A DNA stretch of 64,000 bases from Urechis unicinctus (taxonomy: Eukaryota > Annelida > Polychaeta > Xenopneusta > Urechidae), in the NCBI GenBank assembly GCA_034190875.2, contig CM067354.1:65458127-65522126 (forward strand), given 5' to 3'. Made by a program: the position numbers and the translations under genes. Shown in pieces: positions 1 to 12,041 of this stretch. The first letter of the stretch is position 1. Each line of letters opens with the position of its first letter. The notes beneath the pieces are model-generated. The model was not told the DNA's origin. It saw only the letters and a list, made by a program, of their open reading frames with translations, and searched no databases.

Positions 1-1230
1 ATGGTATAAACTATATATACTAGATATACCATGCCTTTAGATGTTGTAGACATGTTGTAGACAGTGTATACTGCATACACTATGCCTGAAGTTCTTGTAG
101 ATACGGTGTACACTACATACACTGCATATACAATACTATAGACATGTTTTAGACAGTGAATACTGCATATACTATGCCTGTAGTTGCTGTAGACATAATA
201 AGGACAGAAAATGCGGCATATACTATGCCTGTAGTTGTTGTAGGTGTTGTAGACAGCGTAACACTGCATATACTATGCATGCAGTTGTTGTATACATGGT
301 ATAAACTATATATACTAGATATACCATGACTGTAGATGATTTAGACATGTTGTAGACAGTGTATACTGCATACACTATGCCTGAAGTTCCTGTAGATATG
401 GTGTACATTACATGCACTGTATATACAATATTGTAGAATGTGGTAGACAGTGAATACTGCATATACTATGCATGTAGTTGTTGTAGGTGTTGTAGGCAGC
501 GTAACACTGCATATACTATGCCTGCAGTTGTTGTACACATGGTATAAACTATATACACTAGATAAACTATGCCTGTAGATGTTGTAGACAAGTTGTAGAC
601 AGTGTATACTGCAAGCACTATGCCTGTAGTTCTTGTAGTTACGGTGTACACTACATACACTGCAAATACAATGTTGTGAAAACATCTTGTAGACAGTGAA
701 TACTGTATATACTATGCCTGTAGTTGCTGTAGACATAATGAAGACAGAACATACGGCATATACTATGCCTGTAGTTGTTGTAGGTGTTGTAGACAGCGTA
801 ACACTGCATATACTATGCTTGCAGTTGTTGTACACATGGTGTAAACAGTATATATTAGATATACTATGCATGTAGATGTTGTAGACATGTTTTAGACATT
901 GTATACTGCATACACTATGCCTGTAGTTCTTGTAGATACGGTGTACACTACATACAATGCATATACAATGTTGTAGACATGTTGTAGACAGTGAATACTG
1001 CATATACTATGCCTGCAGTTGTTGTATACATGGTATAAACTCTATATACTAGATATACTATGCCTGTAGATGTTGTAGATATGTTGTAGACAGTGTATAC
1101 TGCATATACTATGCCTGTAGTTCTTGTAGATATGGTGTACACTACATACACTGCATATACAATTTTGTAGACATTTTGTAGACAGTGAATACTGCATATA
1201 CTATGCATATAGTTGATGTACATATGGTGT
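1..1230. repeat. Minisatellite array with higher-order structure
   Basis: Short imperfect units (about 30-50 bp) built around actatgcctgtagttgttg and gtagacagtgtatactgcat repeat across the whole stretch. A longer unit beginning atggtataaactatatatac recurs near 1, 297, 539, 836 and 1030, giving higher-order periods of about 190-300 bp. The copies are diverged, so the array is old or exchanges little. Several long open frames cross it on the minus strand only because the unit lacks stops; they read as low-complexity Y/V/C/T strings and are not genes. The left end lies outside the window. Confidence 0.93.
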
Positions 1231-1490
1231 TGACTATTTATAGTGCATAGGCTTTGCCTGTACTAGTTGCATACATGTTGGTAGCAGTGTATACTTCCTA
1301 TACTAATATATTTAGCATCAAAGATTTTATTGCCCCTATACCCATACACAATGTAAACATTGAAAACATGTATGAGAGCCAAGTAACAAAACTAATAGAT
1401 GGATGCCAAACAATTAAAACTCTGGCACCCACCTTCCCCACAAACACACAAATCCATCAATGCTTGAGAGAAGCTTTATTCAAAGTCATA

Positions 1491-2482
1491 TTAGGGTTTA
1501 GATAATGCTACAGCTTGCCTTATTTTATCATTGTTCTTTCCATACAAACGATACATACCAATCAGTCTCCTTATCATATCTTTGTGAAATTGCTTGCCCC
1601 ACTTTTGGTCTAACACTGTTTTCATCAACCCATTTTGCTCACAGAGTTTGTTGACACCAGCAATGGTACATTTTCCTCGTTTGAGGACATTGATGAATGA
1701 TGAAGTGTATCTCCTCCAATGGAAGGGCTTTTCCAAGCACACTTGCTTCAACTGTTTCCTGTAACAGAAATAACAATTTTCTTTGTAAATGTTACAAAAT
1801 CAATGACAGACAATCATTTAGTGCATTGACATACAATTGTTTGACAAACACATAACACTCAGGAATAAAAGCATTATTGTAATAACCATAACTTGTTGAT
1901 ATGCAGAAATTAGTTGGAGCATATATAGTAATTAGAACTTCAAATAATGTAAACGGCTTGCAAACTATATATAATGTTGCTGCTACGAAACAATCATTGT
2001 TACTAAGTGTCAATAACAGATTCAAAAGCTGAACATTTCATAAAACGCTCTTCCATTGTGCGGATATATTTATACAGTTCTTTGTAAAACCATTCACAAT
2101 TTAGTCCGGAGATATTGCCTTACCACATTAAATGTGGCTTTTGAGGAAGTAGCCTGAATGGAGCTTTCTTCATAGGATGACAGGTCTGAACCGAGTACCG
2201 AGTTGTCTTGGAGGCTTTGTGATGAGTCTATTACATCATCCCGGTGATTCGAAGATTGCACCTCCATCTGAACCACAAAGATAAAGTCTCATGAAAACAA
2301 ATTTAATCACATACATACATCATGTTATTCATAAAGAGTCATTTTATTAAGATAAGGAAAGCCTGGGTCATGCCAAGTGATTATGAAGGCAGTCCGAAAG
2401 TAACAGATATAACCTTTGGTGGTCTCTTCTTGGGCAACTTGAATTTGTGTTCGCAGCTTCTGAAGGTTGAATCCAGGGATGA
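1491..2482 (-). CDS. Three putative 3' exons, product unknown
   Basis: Three minus-strand segments have good splice sites: 2482..2414 (after ttattgcag, before gttata), 2267..2124 (after gttcag, before gtaagg) and 1751..1491 (after gaaacag; an alternative acceptor ending at 1759 changes frame). They join in phase 0. The first encodes a basic stretch, LPKKRPPK, that could be a nuclear localisation signal. The second is Ser/Asp-rich (SDLSSYEESSIQ). The third is an 86-codon Lys/Arg-rich, probably helical end (residues such as WGKQFHKDMIRRLIGMY) with a stop at 1491-1493. They lie just downstream of the SUV420H-like exons on the same strand, but the phase does not connect cleanly to exon 2981..2869, which ends in phase 2. 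They may be the tail of that gene, a separate gene, or a remnant. No family is recognised. Confidence 0.4.
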
Positions 2483-2868
2483 CTGCAATAATGCATTCCA
2501 ATAACAGTCTTAAATCTTGATAATTTCAGTAAACAGCAATGACGCAAATAAATGAATGGAACTCAATAAGTGAGAATTTCAAGGTTCACACATGGATGTG
2601 TTGTAAATAATACACCTTGTTGTCTCAATCGAAAAGGGACATATAAATGCTTTTAACCAATGAAATTTTTTGTTAAAATACGATTACTGGTATGCAGGTG
2701 ACAACTAAATGAGTTCTGCGAAGGCCATGGTAGCATATTTAGAGAAAGCAAACATATAAAACCATGTTCTATCAAAATGTGACCACAGACTGTTTCAGAT
2801 CCCCTTTAATTACCACATCATTTATTCTTGCATATCTTATGATACCATTATAAAGTGTGCAGGTTTAC

Positions 2869-4569
2869 CATTTTTGTGTAGAGCTTATCTTTGCCCCAAC
2901 GTGCCCTTCCATGGTGTAACGATAGCAGGGCTGAATCTCATACCAAGAATTCTTGTCAAACATACGAAGGTATTTCATCACCTGAAGACAATGCAATAAA
3001 GTATTTACAATAGTAAATATGTATATTTACATCTTGTGAAGGAAAATATCAGCACATGTTGGCTATCATCTAATTACATGGTCTTTGTAGAATGCATTCT
3101 GTGCTTTAGTCTTGGAGAGGAACAATACGCAGAGCGTCACCAGATGTCAGTTCATGATAGGTCTTGTGGAAATCCTGATGCAATTTAAAGCGTTCTACTG
3201 TATCTTTCCATTCTGCATGCCTGGCTTTCATGGGCCTAAACCTGTGAATAATATGGTTCATTGTTATTTAACTCTCAATTATTATAAAGCAAATAGATCA
3301 AATGCAAGGATATCTGAAAGTCATCCTAAGTATGCCCATGACACAATCAATTATATCATAAAATGTAGATATATTGATGACAGTTAAATCACACCTTGGG
3401 TTAATTTTATGGGTAGATATACCCAAGTATGGATCAAGCATTGTAGCAGTAGCCATGTCATCATTATCGCACAATTCTTTGTTTGTCATTCCCGTGGATG
3501 GGGTGAATCGACTGCCTCCCCTGTTCCCACCACCCTCCATGGTAAAGCTGTAAACAAAATGATTAATCAGAATATAACATGCAATGATGACATCAACAGT
3601 ATTTTAAACTGAATTTTAGACAAGTCATTTGAGAGAGGCATATATGTCAACCATATAATTATCACAAACTCCCCCTGAGACGCTTTGGAATAATATCTAC
3701 CATGGTCAATGACATTGGCCTTCCACATGGAACAATAAAACATGGGAATGTTAATGATGTCGATGTTATCAAAACGTAGGTGTGAAAAGCAAAGGAGCTC
3801 CGGTCATCACAACATAAAAAACATGTGCTATAATGTTTACATTTCCTATAGTTCAGGATGTTTAGAATGCAGTTCCGGGGATAGTACCATCTCTGTACTT
3901 CTGCCAATCAGTGAAAGTGATTTACTATATGAGCTGTTGATACAATTACCTGCTGTAAGGATCTGTAATGGATCCACAGGGGTCGTAGTCATCATCAAAG
4001 GTATCATCAGTATCTGCCTCACCCGACTCTGCCTCCATAACTAAAACAAATTAGCATTTTAATGGTAATAGAAATAATGAGTAGAACACTTCCAGTATCT
4101 TGATGATCAAGTTTGTTGCTTTTAATAGTTACACTGCCACGTTAGTACACCAGAGGTGGTGTCAAGGATGATATAGGGTTTACACTTAAAAGTATAAGTT
4201 ATGCTAGATAAATCTTTAACCTTCGATAAGTCACTGTTACTGTAGCATTATAATTACACAACACAAAACAAAAGTTAGAAACACAAAGATTAGATCAATA
4301 CATGTTACTTTCAATACAACAAACAACATAACAAATATATGTTCAACATATAAAAAAAATTACAATTGGGTCCCACTGTTGATTTTGGTTGCTAAAAAAA
4401 TCATGCGATTATTGAGTCTTTTCAGAACATGTTTACATACATTGCAACTGCTGATATTTTCTGTTCAGAATATTGGCATCTATACAAGTACAGTGAGAAG
4501 CCTTACCTGGTAATTGTTCAGTAGCGTTGGATGTCTTTTCAAAAGTTGTTGGTAGGAACTGCTCAGCTG
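2869..4569 (-). CDS. KMT5B: SUV420H/KMT5B-like histone H4-K20 methyltransferase, N-terminal part only
   Basis: Five minus-strand exons splice with matching phases: 4569..4507, 4040..3950 (acidic, [10 protein letters not shown]), 3547..3395, 3241..3078 and 2981..2869. The third reads [15 protein letters not shown] then [15 protein letters not shown], the hallmark start of the SUV420H N-terminal helical domain. The fourth continues with ERFKLHQDF and LTSG, and the fifth with VMKYLRMF and [10 protein letters not shown]. This family di- and trimethylates H4 Lys20 on chromatin, using a SET domain that follows directly. Here no SET motif is visible in any frame between 2868 and 1490. Exon 3241..3078 needs a one-base frame change after LRI (about 3125): one frame stops at VPLQD, the other continues [15 protein letters not shown] to a gtaatt donor. 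ATG 3540 gives a possible start within exon 3, but the upstream exons extend in frame. So it is either a truncated, decaying copy or a real gene with a rearranged 3' end. Family assignment is firm; function is doubtful. Confidence 0.85.
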
Positions 4570-4639
4570 CTACACAATAATCCAGTGTTATGTTGACTTC
4601 TTGCAAGTTATGCAGCACAATATGATAGCACAGTTTCTA

Positions 4640-5365
4640 CAGGTATGCTGCTAACTTAGTCTACAGCATGCCTAAGATATCTACAGGCATGGTGCATGCA
4701 ATATGCATGGTCTACACCGTGTATGCAGACATTGTGCAGGTTTACCGGACCCTTCGGACATCCAGTAAACCTCTTTTTGGGTCCGATAAAAAATGTGATT
4801 GTTCACCGGTCCTTGGTCTGGTAATAAATTTTTATATAATATACATGCCAGTACCCCCTCAAAAATGAAAATAAACCCAAGAATTCGCCGTTTCACATCT
4901 CTTCGTCTTTCTCCCAGTATTTACAATTTTCGCCGGTTCGTTAGTCATTTGCCAGGCGACGTGACTACAGGTGGTTCCGTGGTTGCCGGAAACGCAAAAG
5001 TTGATTTTACGCGGATTTTAAAAAAGTACAGCGTGGCCATATATGGTTGTCAAAACTTTGGTCCAGCAAAAAAAATCTAGGTCCAGTAAAGGTTGAAATT
5101 CCTTCACAATGTCTGTGTATGCAACATATACAAGCATAGTATATGCGGTATAGTGTGTATGCCATGCCTGCAACATCTAGTCATAGTATATGTAAGATAC
5201 AAAGTCACCATGTCTACAACACCTACAGGCATGAAAAAAGTAGCATATATAGCATACACCATGTCTAGAACATTATGGGAAAATTATGCAGTATATATAC
5301 ACCATGTTTACAACATCAACAGGCTATACAGGTATCCACTGTCTATTACATGACTACAGCAAGCT
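4640..5365. repeat. Inverted copy of the 1-1230 minisatellite family
   Basis: Segments such as ctacaggcatggtgcatgca and catgtctacaacacctacag are reverse complements of the units in 1-1230 (tgcctgtagttgttgtag, gtagacagtgtatactgcat). The copies are more diverged and are split by the element at 4739-5092. With 1-1230 this forms inverted arms around the SUV420H-like gene. Confidence 0.82.
4739..5092. mobile_element. Possible small TIR (MITE-like) element nested in the minisatellite
   Basis: The left end ggtttaccggacc and the right end ggtccagtaaagg are imperfect inverted repeats. A second internal pair (gggtccgat near 4780 and ggtccagca near 5060) adds to the symmetry. The interior (about 350 bp) is unlike the flanking minisatellite and has no convincing ORF. 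It sits in the middle of the inverted array, which looks interrupted rather than continuous. Clear target-site duplications were not found, so the exact ends and superfamily are unknown. Confidence 0.45.
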
Positions 5366-5394
5366 AAGTTTGTCTACACTATGTCTGTAACTGA

Positions 5395-5890
5395 CAGATA
5401 ACAGAGGGGTATATGCATACAGATGATACAGAGGTAGAGTATGACAGCCGACACTGGGGTTCCAGTTTACAGCTGATATATACAGCTGACAAATGAAGTC
5501 TAGGAACAGACTGACAGGTAACATATATATACAGACTGGCAGATAATATAGTGGTACATGCACACAAATGATATAGATATACATAGTGATAGCTGACATA
5601 GAGGTACAGGTGATATAGAGGGACCCACAGACAGCTGAGACAGGGGTAAATGGGTACAGATGATACAGAGGTAGATTATGATAGCCAACACTAGCGTTCC
5701 AGTTTACATCGGACATAGACAGCTGACACTGGAGTACATATGTACAAATGAAGTTCAGGAACAGACTGACAGATAACATGGAGGAGCAGACTGAAAGCTG
5801 ATCTAGAGGTAGGCACAGACAGCTGACACAGGAGAACATGCATACAGCAGATATAGAAGCACACACAGACTGTGCATGGACTGGTATAAA
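5395..5890. repeat. Degenerate tandem repeat
   Basis: Short units around acagctgacacagg and cagatgatacagaggtag recur, with a longer duplication of about 238 bp: gtatgacagccgacactggg near 5440 corresponds to attatgatagccaacactag near 5675. In-between parts such as aggaacagactgacag also recur. Minus-strand open frames here (Ser/Cys/Tyr-rich) are by-products of the repeat. Confidence 0.78.
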
Positions 5891-7087
5891 TATTGACACT
5901 TACTGTACTCACTCGGGCTCGCGTCGTGGGACTACGCTACAGCAGTACAGGCAACAGATGTCGACTCAAATTTTGAGTCGAAAGTACATGTGACCTGCTC
6001 GCCAAACCCGTAGAACGAAGAACAGTCGAGGGCTACTCAGAATGTATGAGAACTATAATGCAACCTGCTTGAAATTTCTGACATTAATTGATAGTTGTGG
6101 CAGCGCAGCAGTAGCCTTGAGAATATCCTCTATCGTCGCGAGCTGAAGTCTGACTGATATAGCGAATAACAGCCTACACTGTGCGTTAAAATGTATCGAA
6201 GAAGCTGTACGTTTGTAAGGTAGATAGGAGTATTGATAAATGCAACTAACTTGGCAATTTAGAAGAATTTATGTTCAATTAACCCTGGGAAAACATTGAT
6301 ATTAGTTATTTGTTTCCAAACCATGTAAGAAAAAACATGATTGGCCAGGTTGTGCTGAAGAAAAGGCCAACCCTAGTGTCATCTAGGGTTATCTCATAAG
6401 AGCAATTGACAGGAGAAAGGAAGTTAAATCTGCATCCTCATGCTGGCATCTTACATACTTTATAAGTTCTGATGGCTTTATCCAGCATATGAATGCTCTT
6501 AAAACATGTTCGAAGGCATATCAAATATAGCAAAAGGACCATTCTACAGCAAGATTCAAAAATGCGCAAACTCGTAATTTTATTAAAACTACGCCAAACT
6601 AGACCGCTATAAACCGTAAATAGTTTAATTATTGTGTTAAACATTCTTCCAAGAGCATTTTCACAAAGCATGAGTACAGATGTCAAAAAGTTTTACATCA
6701 GTGACAATATTTGACCTAGGTGAAACCCTAGCTGCATACAAAGAGTAGAGTTCTGGACATATATTTTTCGTGATTGATAGACTGATAGCCTGGTACGTTC
6801 GGCGATTAGTGGTAGATAGCCTATATGTCACATGGTATCTACAGGTATCTGCGATCCTGCTTTAAGCAGCATTTAATATCACAACAATACCATTGCATGA
6901 CAAAAGGACCGTTTTTATTCACGCGCAATAAATTACGTCTGACACCTATCCACGCCCAAATATAATGCGATACATCGAAAAGCTAAACCTTCTACACATA
7001 ATATAGGAATAAGGGAAGTATATGATCATTATCAATAACTACACAAACTATCTATGTAGCCTTGCAAAAAGACCATTTCTAATTCAG
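5891..7087. other. Non-coding stretch
   Basis: No ORF with recognisable protein character was found. The one notable structure is a near-perfect palindrome at 5961-5981. The sequence is otherwise ordinary AT-rich DNA. Confidence 0.55.
5961..5981. repeat. 21-bp palindrome
   Basis: Arms tcgactcaaa and tttgagtcga are perfect reverse complements around a single t. The size and symmetry could suit a dimeric protein site, but no gene start is evident nearby. Confidence 0.6.
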
Positions 7088-7640
<553 letters not shown>

Positions 7641-10600
7641 GATATATATGTTTGGATAAGCCAGTTCAAGTAGATTTCCCTATCAAGTATGATTTCATAC
7701 CTCTTCCCGCGACAACGTGCATATCGACCCAACGGGCTGAGAACGTGTTTTCATCAGCAGTTTTATCTTAGGCAAACAGCTTTTGTTTGCCTGTGTCATC
7801 ATCCAGACTATGACTTATTCTAACGCTTGCTTGCAAAGGCCAACTGCTATCAGCCCTTTGTATTCATAATTAGATGCCTTATTCGAGAGCTAGTAGCACG
7901 GAATGTTCAAATCTTTACACAATGTCCTGAAATGTTCATTCAGTACGAATATTTTGGTTATAGTTGGTCCAATCTACTACCACAACTAGCGCTCATTCGA
8001 AATAATTCCAGCTTGGGTCGAAGAAACATACATTGAGACAAATGCACTTATAGTGATCAAAGAGTAGCAAGGTGCAGTGTTATATCAGCACGAGTCAGTG
8101 TTGGGATAAAAATAACCCTATAGCGATCACATCACGCCAGGCACCGACAACGTGTACGCAAAGAGCTTGAAATTACGCCAGTAGGGCTCACTTCGCGCGC
8201 GGCTGTGTAACAGCGTCTGTTGAAATCACATGGAAGTTGCTTATGGATTCGAGGGCGTGGTCGACTCAACTAATCAATAGATCCAAGAGGCAGATGCTTG
8301 AGACGTTGAATCAGCAGACCCGTGTATCAAATACCTAATCTAAAAGCTCCCGCTTTATTGCGCCATAACGAGCACGACCCATATAAGGTCAGTGCATTGT
8401 AGTACAGTAATGCTTACTCTTTTGCCTTGTTTTCCCATAGCTGCCTTTCCTCTTCGTGATTAAGCGAGTTTCAGCCCTGTGAGCACGCAAACGACCACTT
8501 ATAGTTAATTGTATAAAATCCCCGTAACAGAAAGTACACATGATATAACATGATGCCTGATTGAACTAACTGTTTTCATTCATCGGTTGCTCGCAGGTAC
8601 ACTAAATGCATAATGTGAGGGAGCGGGCGGAGGGGATGAGGGTATCGATTATAAGAGGTATGCTGGGTCAAGACCTTGGTTACATAAATTTTACTTTTCT
8701 TGTTGATAGTTATTTGCATAAACATCATTTTCAACTGAGGATATATAACAGACATCGGCAGCAACACAACACGCATAACCGATTTAGTATTTTAAGCCCA
8801 CAACAACTTTTGGCATGTCTACCGCATAGAGTGGATTAACTCAGCTCTTAACACCTAGTTGGTCTGAATGCCGGTGACTTCATCTACTAGCCTTAAACAG
8901 ATTTGGTAAACATGAATAAAATGTATTATTCGGACTAAGAACCAAGCCTGCAATGCCCTTGGTTTAGTGACTTTTGATAGTTTGTGGTTTTTATTTGCGT
9001 TATTTTCAGCCATGATTGTATCTCTCAACAAATTGTTGGCGCTTTCACGACGGGTTACACAATGTCGAAGTTGAGAAAAAAATCTACCTCGGAAAATGAC
9101 ACATTAATTTGATAACATTTGTATATGCAAGTGAGCTGTACACTTTGGCAGCTAAAATTGACATAAACAGCGGGTCTCTTCTCAATTATGTAGGAATGAG
9201 GGATGAGACCTATGCCAATTATTTGCATTGCCTGATGAAATATCTTGATAAAAAGATAGAAAGTGTAAACCATCGTAACCGTCGTTGTTCGTATGACGAG
9301 GAGAAGAAGGAATGAATCAGCTTTCCGTGTGTAAATGTTGATCTCAATGTTGGAGCAAAACTTTTGTCCCTCGTAATAATCCGGATAGATTATCTCCTTA
9401 TACATGTGGCTCTACTGCATGCAGCTTTAATTCTGTTCATTTGACAAACAACCGCATTAACTAATCACACACTTACGTATTAAATAATATAGTCAGAAAA
9501 ACTGCTATATGTAGCATTCAAAACCATATAATAAGCAAGGGATCGTGATGCGTAGATTGACATCCTGGGCACCTGATGAGATTAATAATTCGTTAGAGGC
9601 CCTATAGACAGTCTACCATCATCCTCCATTGTTTCAGAAGCGATGATGAGCCAGTCGATTCTGGTTTTTTTTTTCGTAGAGTTAGAGCAAAATATGAAGT
9701 AGCACGTGAAGTGGGTTTTTACGCCATCCCTGTAAACGACGCCCATCCTACAAAATAATGGACTGTTTATTAAATGCCAGTTTCAGTAAAAACGAATATA
9801 TGCCTACTAGTGCACTGAAATGAATAATCCTACAATGGTTTGCAATTTCATTTCATTTTAACAAAAGGCATTAACATTGTTGCAATTGGCTCAACATAGT
9901 TTAATTAATTACGTCTAGAAAATTGATACTGAGATTTTTTTTAAATGTAGCAAGGATAAATGATGATTATGTACCACCCACGATGCAGAAATATTAACGT
10001 TCAGGCCGACAAGCAGAGAAAATGGGAAGACATGTGCGATGGTCTCTATAAGAAAGGATGTAAGAGATATGAATAAAGGACAAAGAAAAAACATTTATAA
10101 ATACTGCATCAGTGACCTGTTTTTATGGTTTGTAAGCTGCACGCAACAGGATGAGGGTGATGGAGACAATAAGGACGACAAAGAGAAAGAGCCGACGAAA
10201 TTGAAGATGCAGAATGGGCAAAAGAAGAAACGACAAAAAAGAACAAGAAAAAAGATAATGAAGACGAAGACAAGGAAGCAACGGAATAACACACTGGTTG
10301 GGGCATCGCCAGAAAGTACGCCACCGAACTGCTTATTGTAATTACTCCGTGAATAATCCAACAGCAATGTCCGGAAAGCAGCGGTATATGTGTTCATTGT
10401 CTGTTGGTTTGTTAATGAATTTACAAAATAAGTCTCTGGGGATAACACCGCCGAGTGTGCTGAATCCAACGCGCGTGTTCCTTAAAATATCTTTATTGTC
10501 TTTTACGAGCGTGGATCGCTTTTTCGTAATAATAGGCTTTCTTGTGATATTGCCTCATTTACGAATAACAATTGACATTGTGACAACCAGGATGAGGACA

Positions 10601-12041
10601 GCGGTGTGGCGGTAACGGATAAAATAGGTCGCATCCGTGAGGTAATTGTTGATGAACCTATTACTTCAAGCCCTTTGACAACATGTGATTCTGCCTAATG
10701 GATATATTTCCGTAAGGAATGCTTAACGAGACATATATTGCAGCGAAAGACTACCATGATGTATCTCCATGGCCAAGCCAAAAACATATATGATTAAAGC
10801 ATGATGACATTGTTTTTTTCTGATGAAAAACTGTACATTGATCAGTTATTATTAAGATGTTTTCGTTCCTGTCCAATATTCTATGTACTAGTTACATTCA
10901 ATTTGAAGATTCCTTCGCGCTGACTATGCAAACTAGTGAAATTAGAAGAAGATCAATCACAGGGTGAAATGCGATGGTAACTGCGCAATGCGCACTAAGT
11001 ACATTAACAATAGCAATTATTTATCACAAGGTACTTGATAAGCCCCCGCTGACTTGTGGACATGTTCTTATAACATTGCCTCCATGCAAGACTAATCTAT
11101 GTATCTTAACCATCTAATTTGCCTTTGTGTAGTATTGAATCAGTGTTGCAATAATGCGTGAATCTATATTACCGATGCTTGTTTAAAAAAAATGATTAAA
11201 TGATTTTTGTCACTTTGACATCCTTCACTTGTCAGCTTGTCTTCTGTGACGATACCATCAACTGATAAATCAGGCCTAATTGCAACAGGTCAGAATGTAC
11301 TATAATGCCGGTTGCATAAGCGCTTATTATCATTGGTGTATTTCCCGTAGGCATTTGCCATAAAAACTATCCCCGAGGCTGCTGGCCTCGACAGCTGCCA
11401 ACACAAATACATTTTCTGAAAATGAAAAGACTAAAATCAACACCATGTTTGCTGCTATTTATAGTATATACGCCTGATCAGTCATTATGGCGTATCATGT
11501 TACGTCCAAACGATAGCATGGTTCTTAATGTCTTTCAGAGCAATATCATGGGTTTGATGAGGGAAGCAACGTCACAACATATCCTTATGCCTCAACTAAA
11601 AAGCTATACCATCAGTACATGTTACACCAAATCCAAATCCAGTTACGTGTCAAACACTCGCCAGGATATTCGATCAGACCATTTATAGGCCATTTCATAA
11701 TAGCTATCGAGCCCATGCATTCTCGATTACAGCTAATGAACCACGCTCAACTGGATGAAGTTCCCGCTGTGATATATCTCTATACTCAAGGCCGTCAGCG
11801 TGGTGTCCATAATTGATAATACAAATTAGTAGTGCTTTGTTGCGTGACAGCTGCAGCCTTGGCTGCATACACGTTATCTATCAGTAAAGAAGACCGTAAA
11901 CTATGCGATCAATCTAATTTGAGGGTCCCTTACATTACGAAGATGGTCATAGGCTATCGACACCATTAAATGTTCTTTGAAGTGATATGATGTAACCATC
12001 CGTTTTGTCAGGCGCAAGCAAATATCCTGTGTTAAACTGTG
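7641..12041. other. Gene-poor stretch
   Basis: No frame shows family motifs or paired splice signals. A 100-codon plus frame at 10039-10341 is made of a purine-rich tract (about 10150-10290) and encodes mostly K/R/E/D; another frame of the same tract reads as a charged E/K/D string. It may be a relic of a charged exon but is more likely compositional. A poly-T run lies near 9667. Confidence 0.5.

Noticed and set aside
223..1223. Minus-strand open frames of up to 220 codons (Y/V/C/T-rich)
   Set aside because: They are translations of the minisatellite unit; the codon pattern follows the repeat and no protein family or splice logic is present.
5354..5912. 181-codon minus frame rich in Ser/Cys/Tyr
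   Set aside because: It lies on the degenerate tandem repeat and repeats with it; several frames are open at once.
10039..10341. Highly charged 100-codon ORF
   Set aside because: A purine-rich tract leaves several frames open on both strands; no domain.
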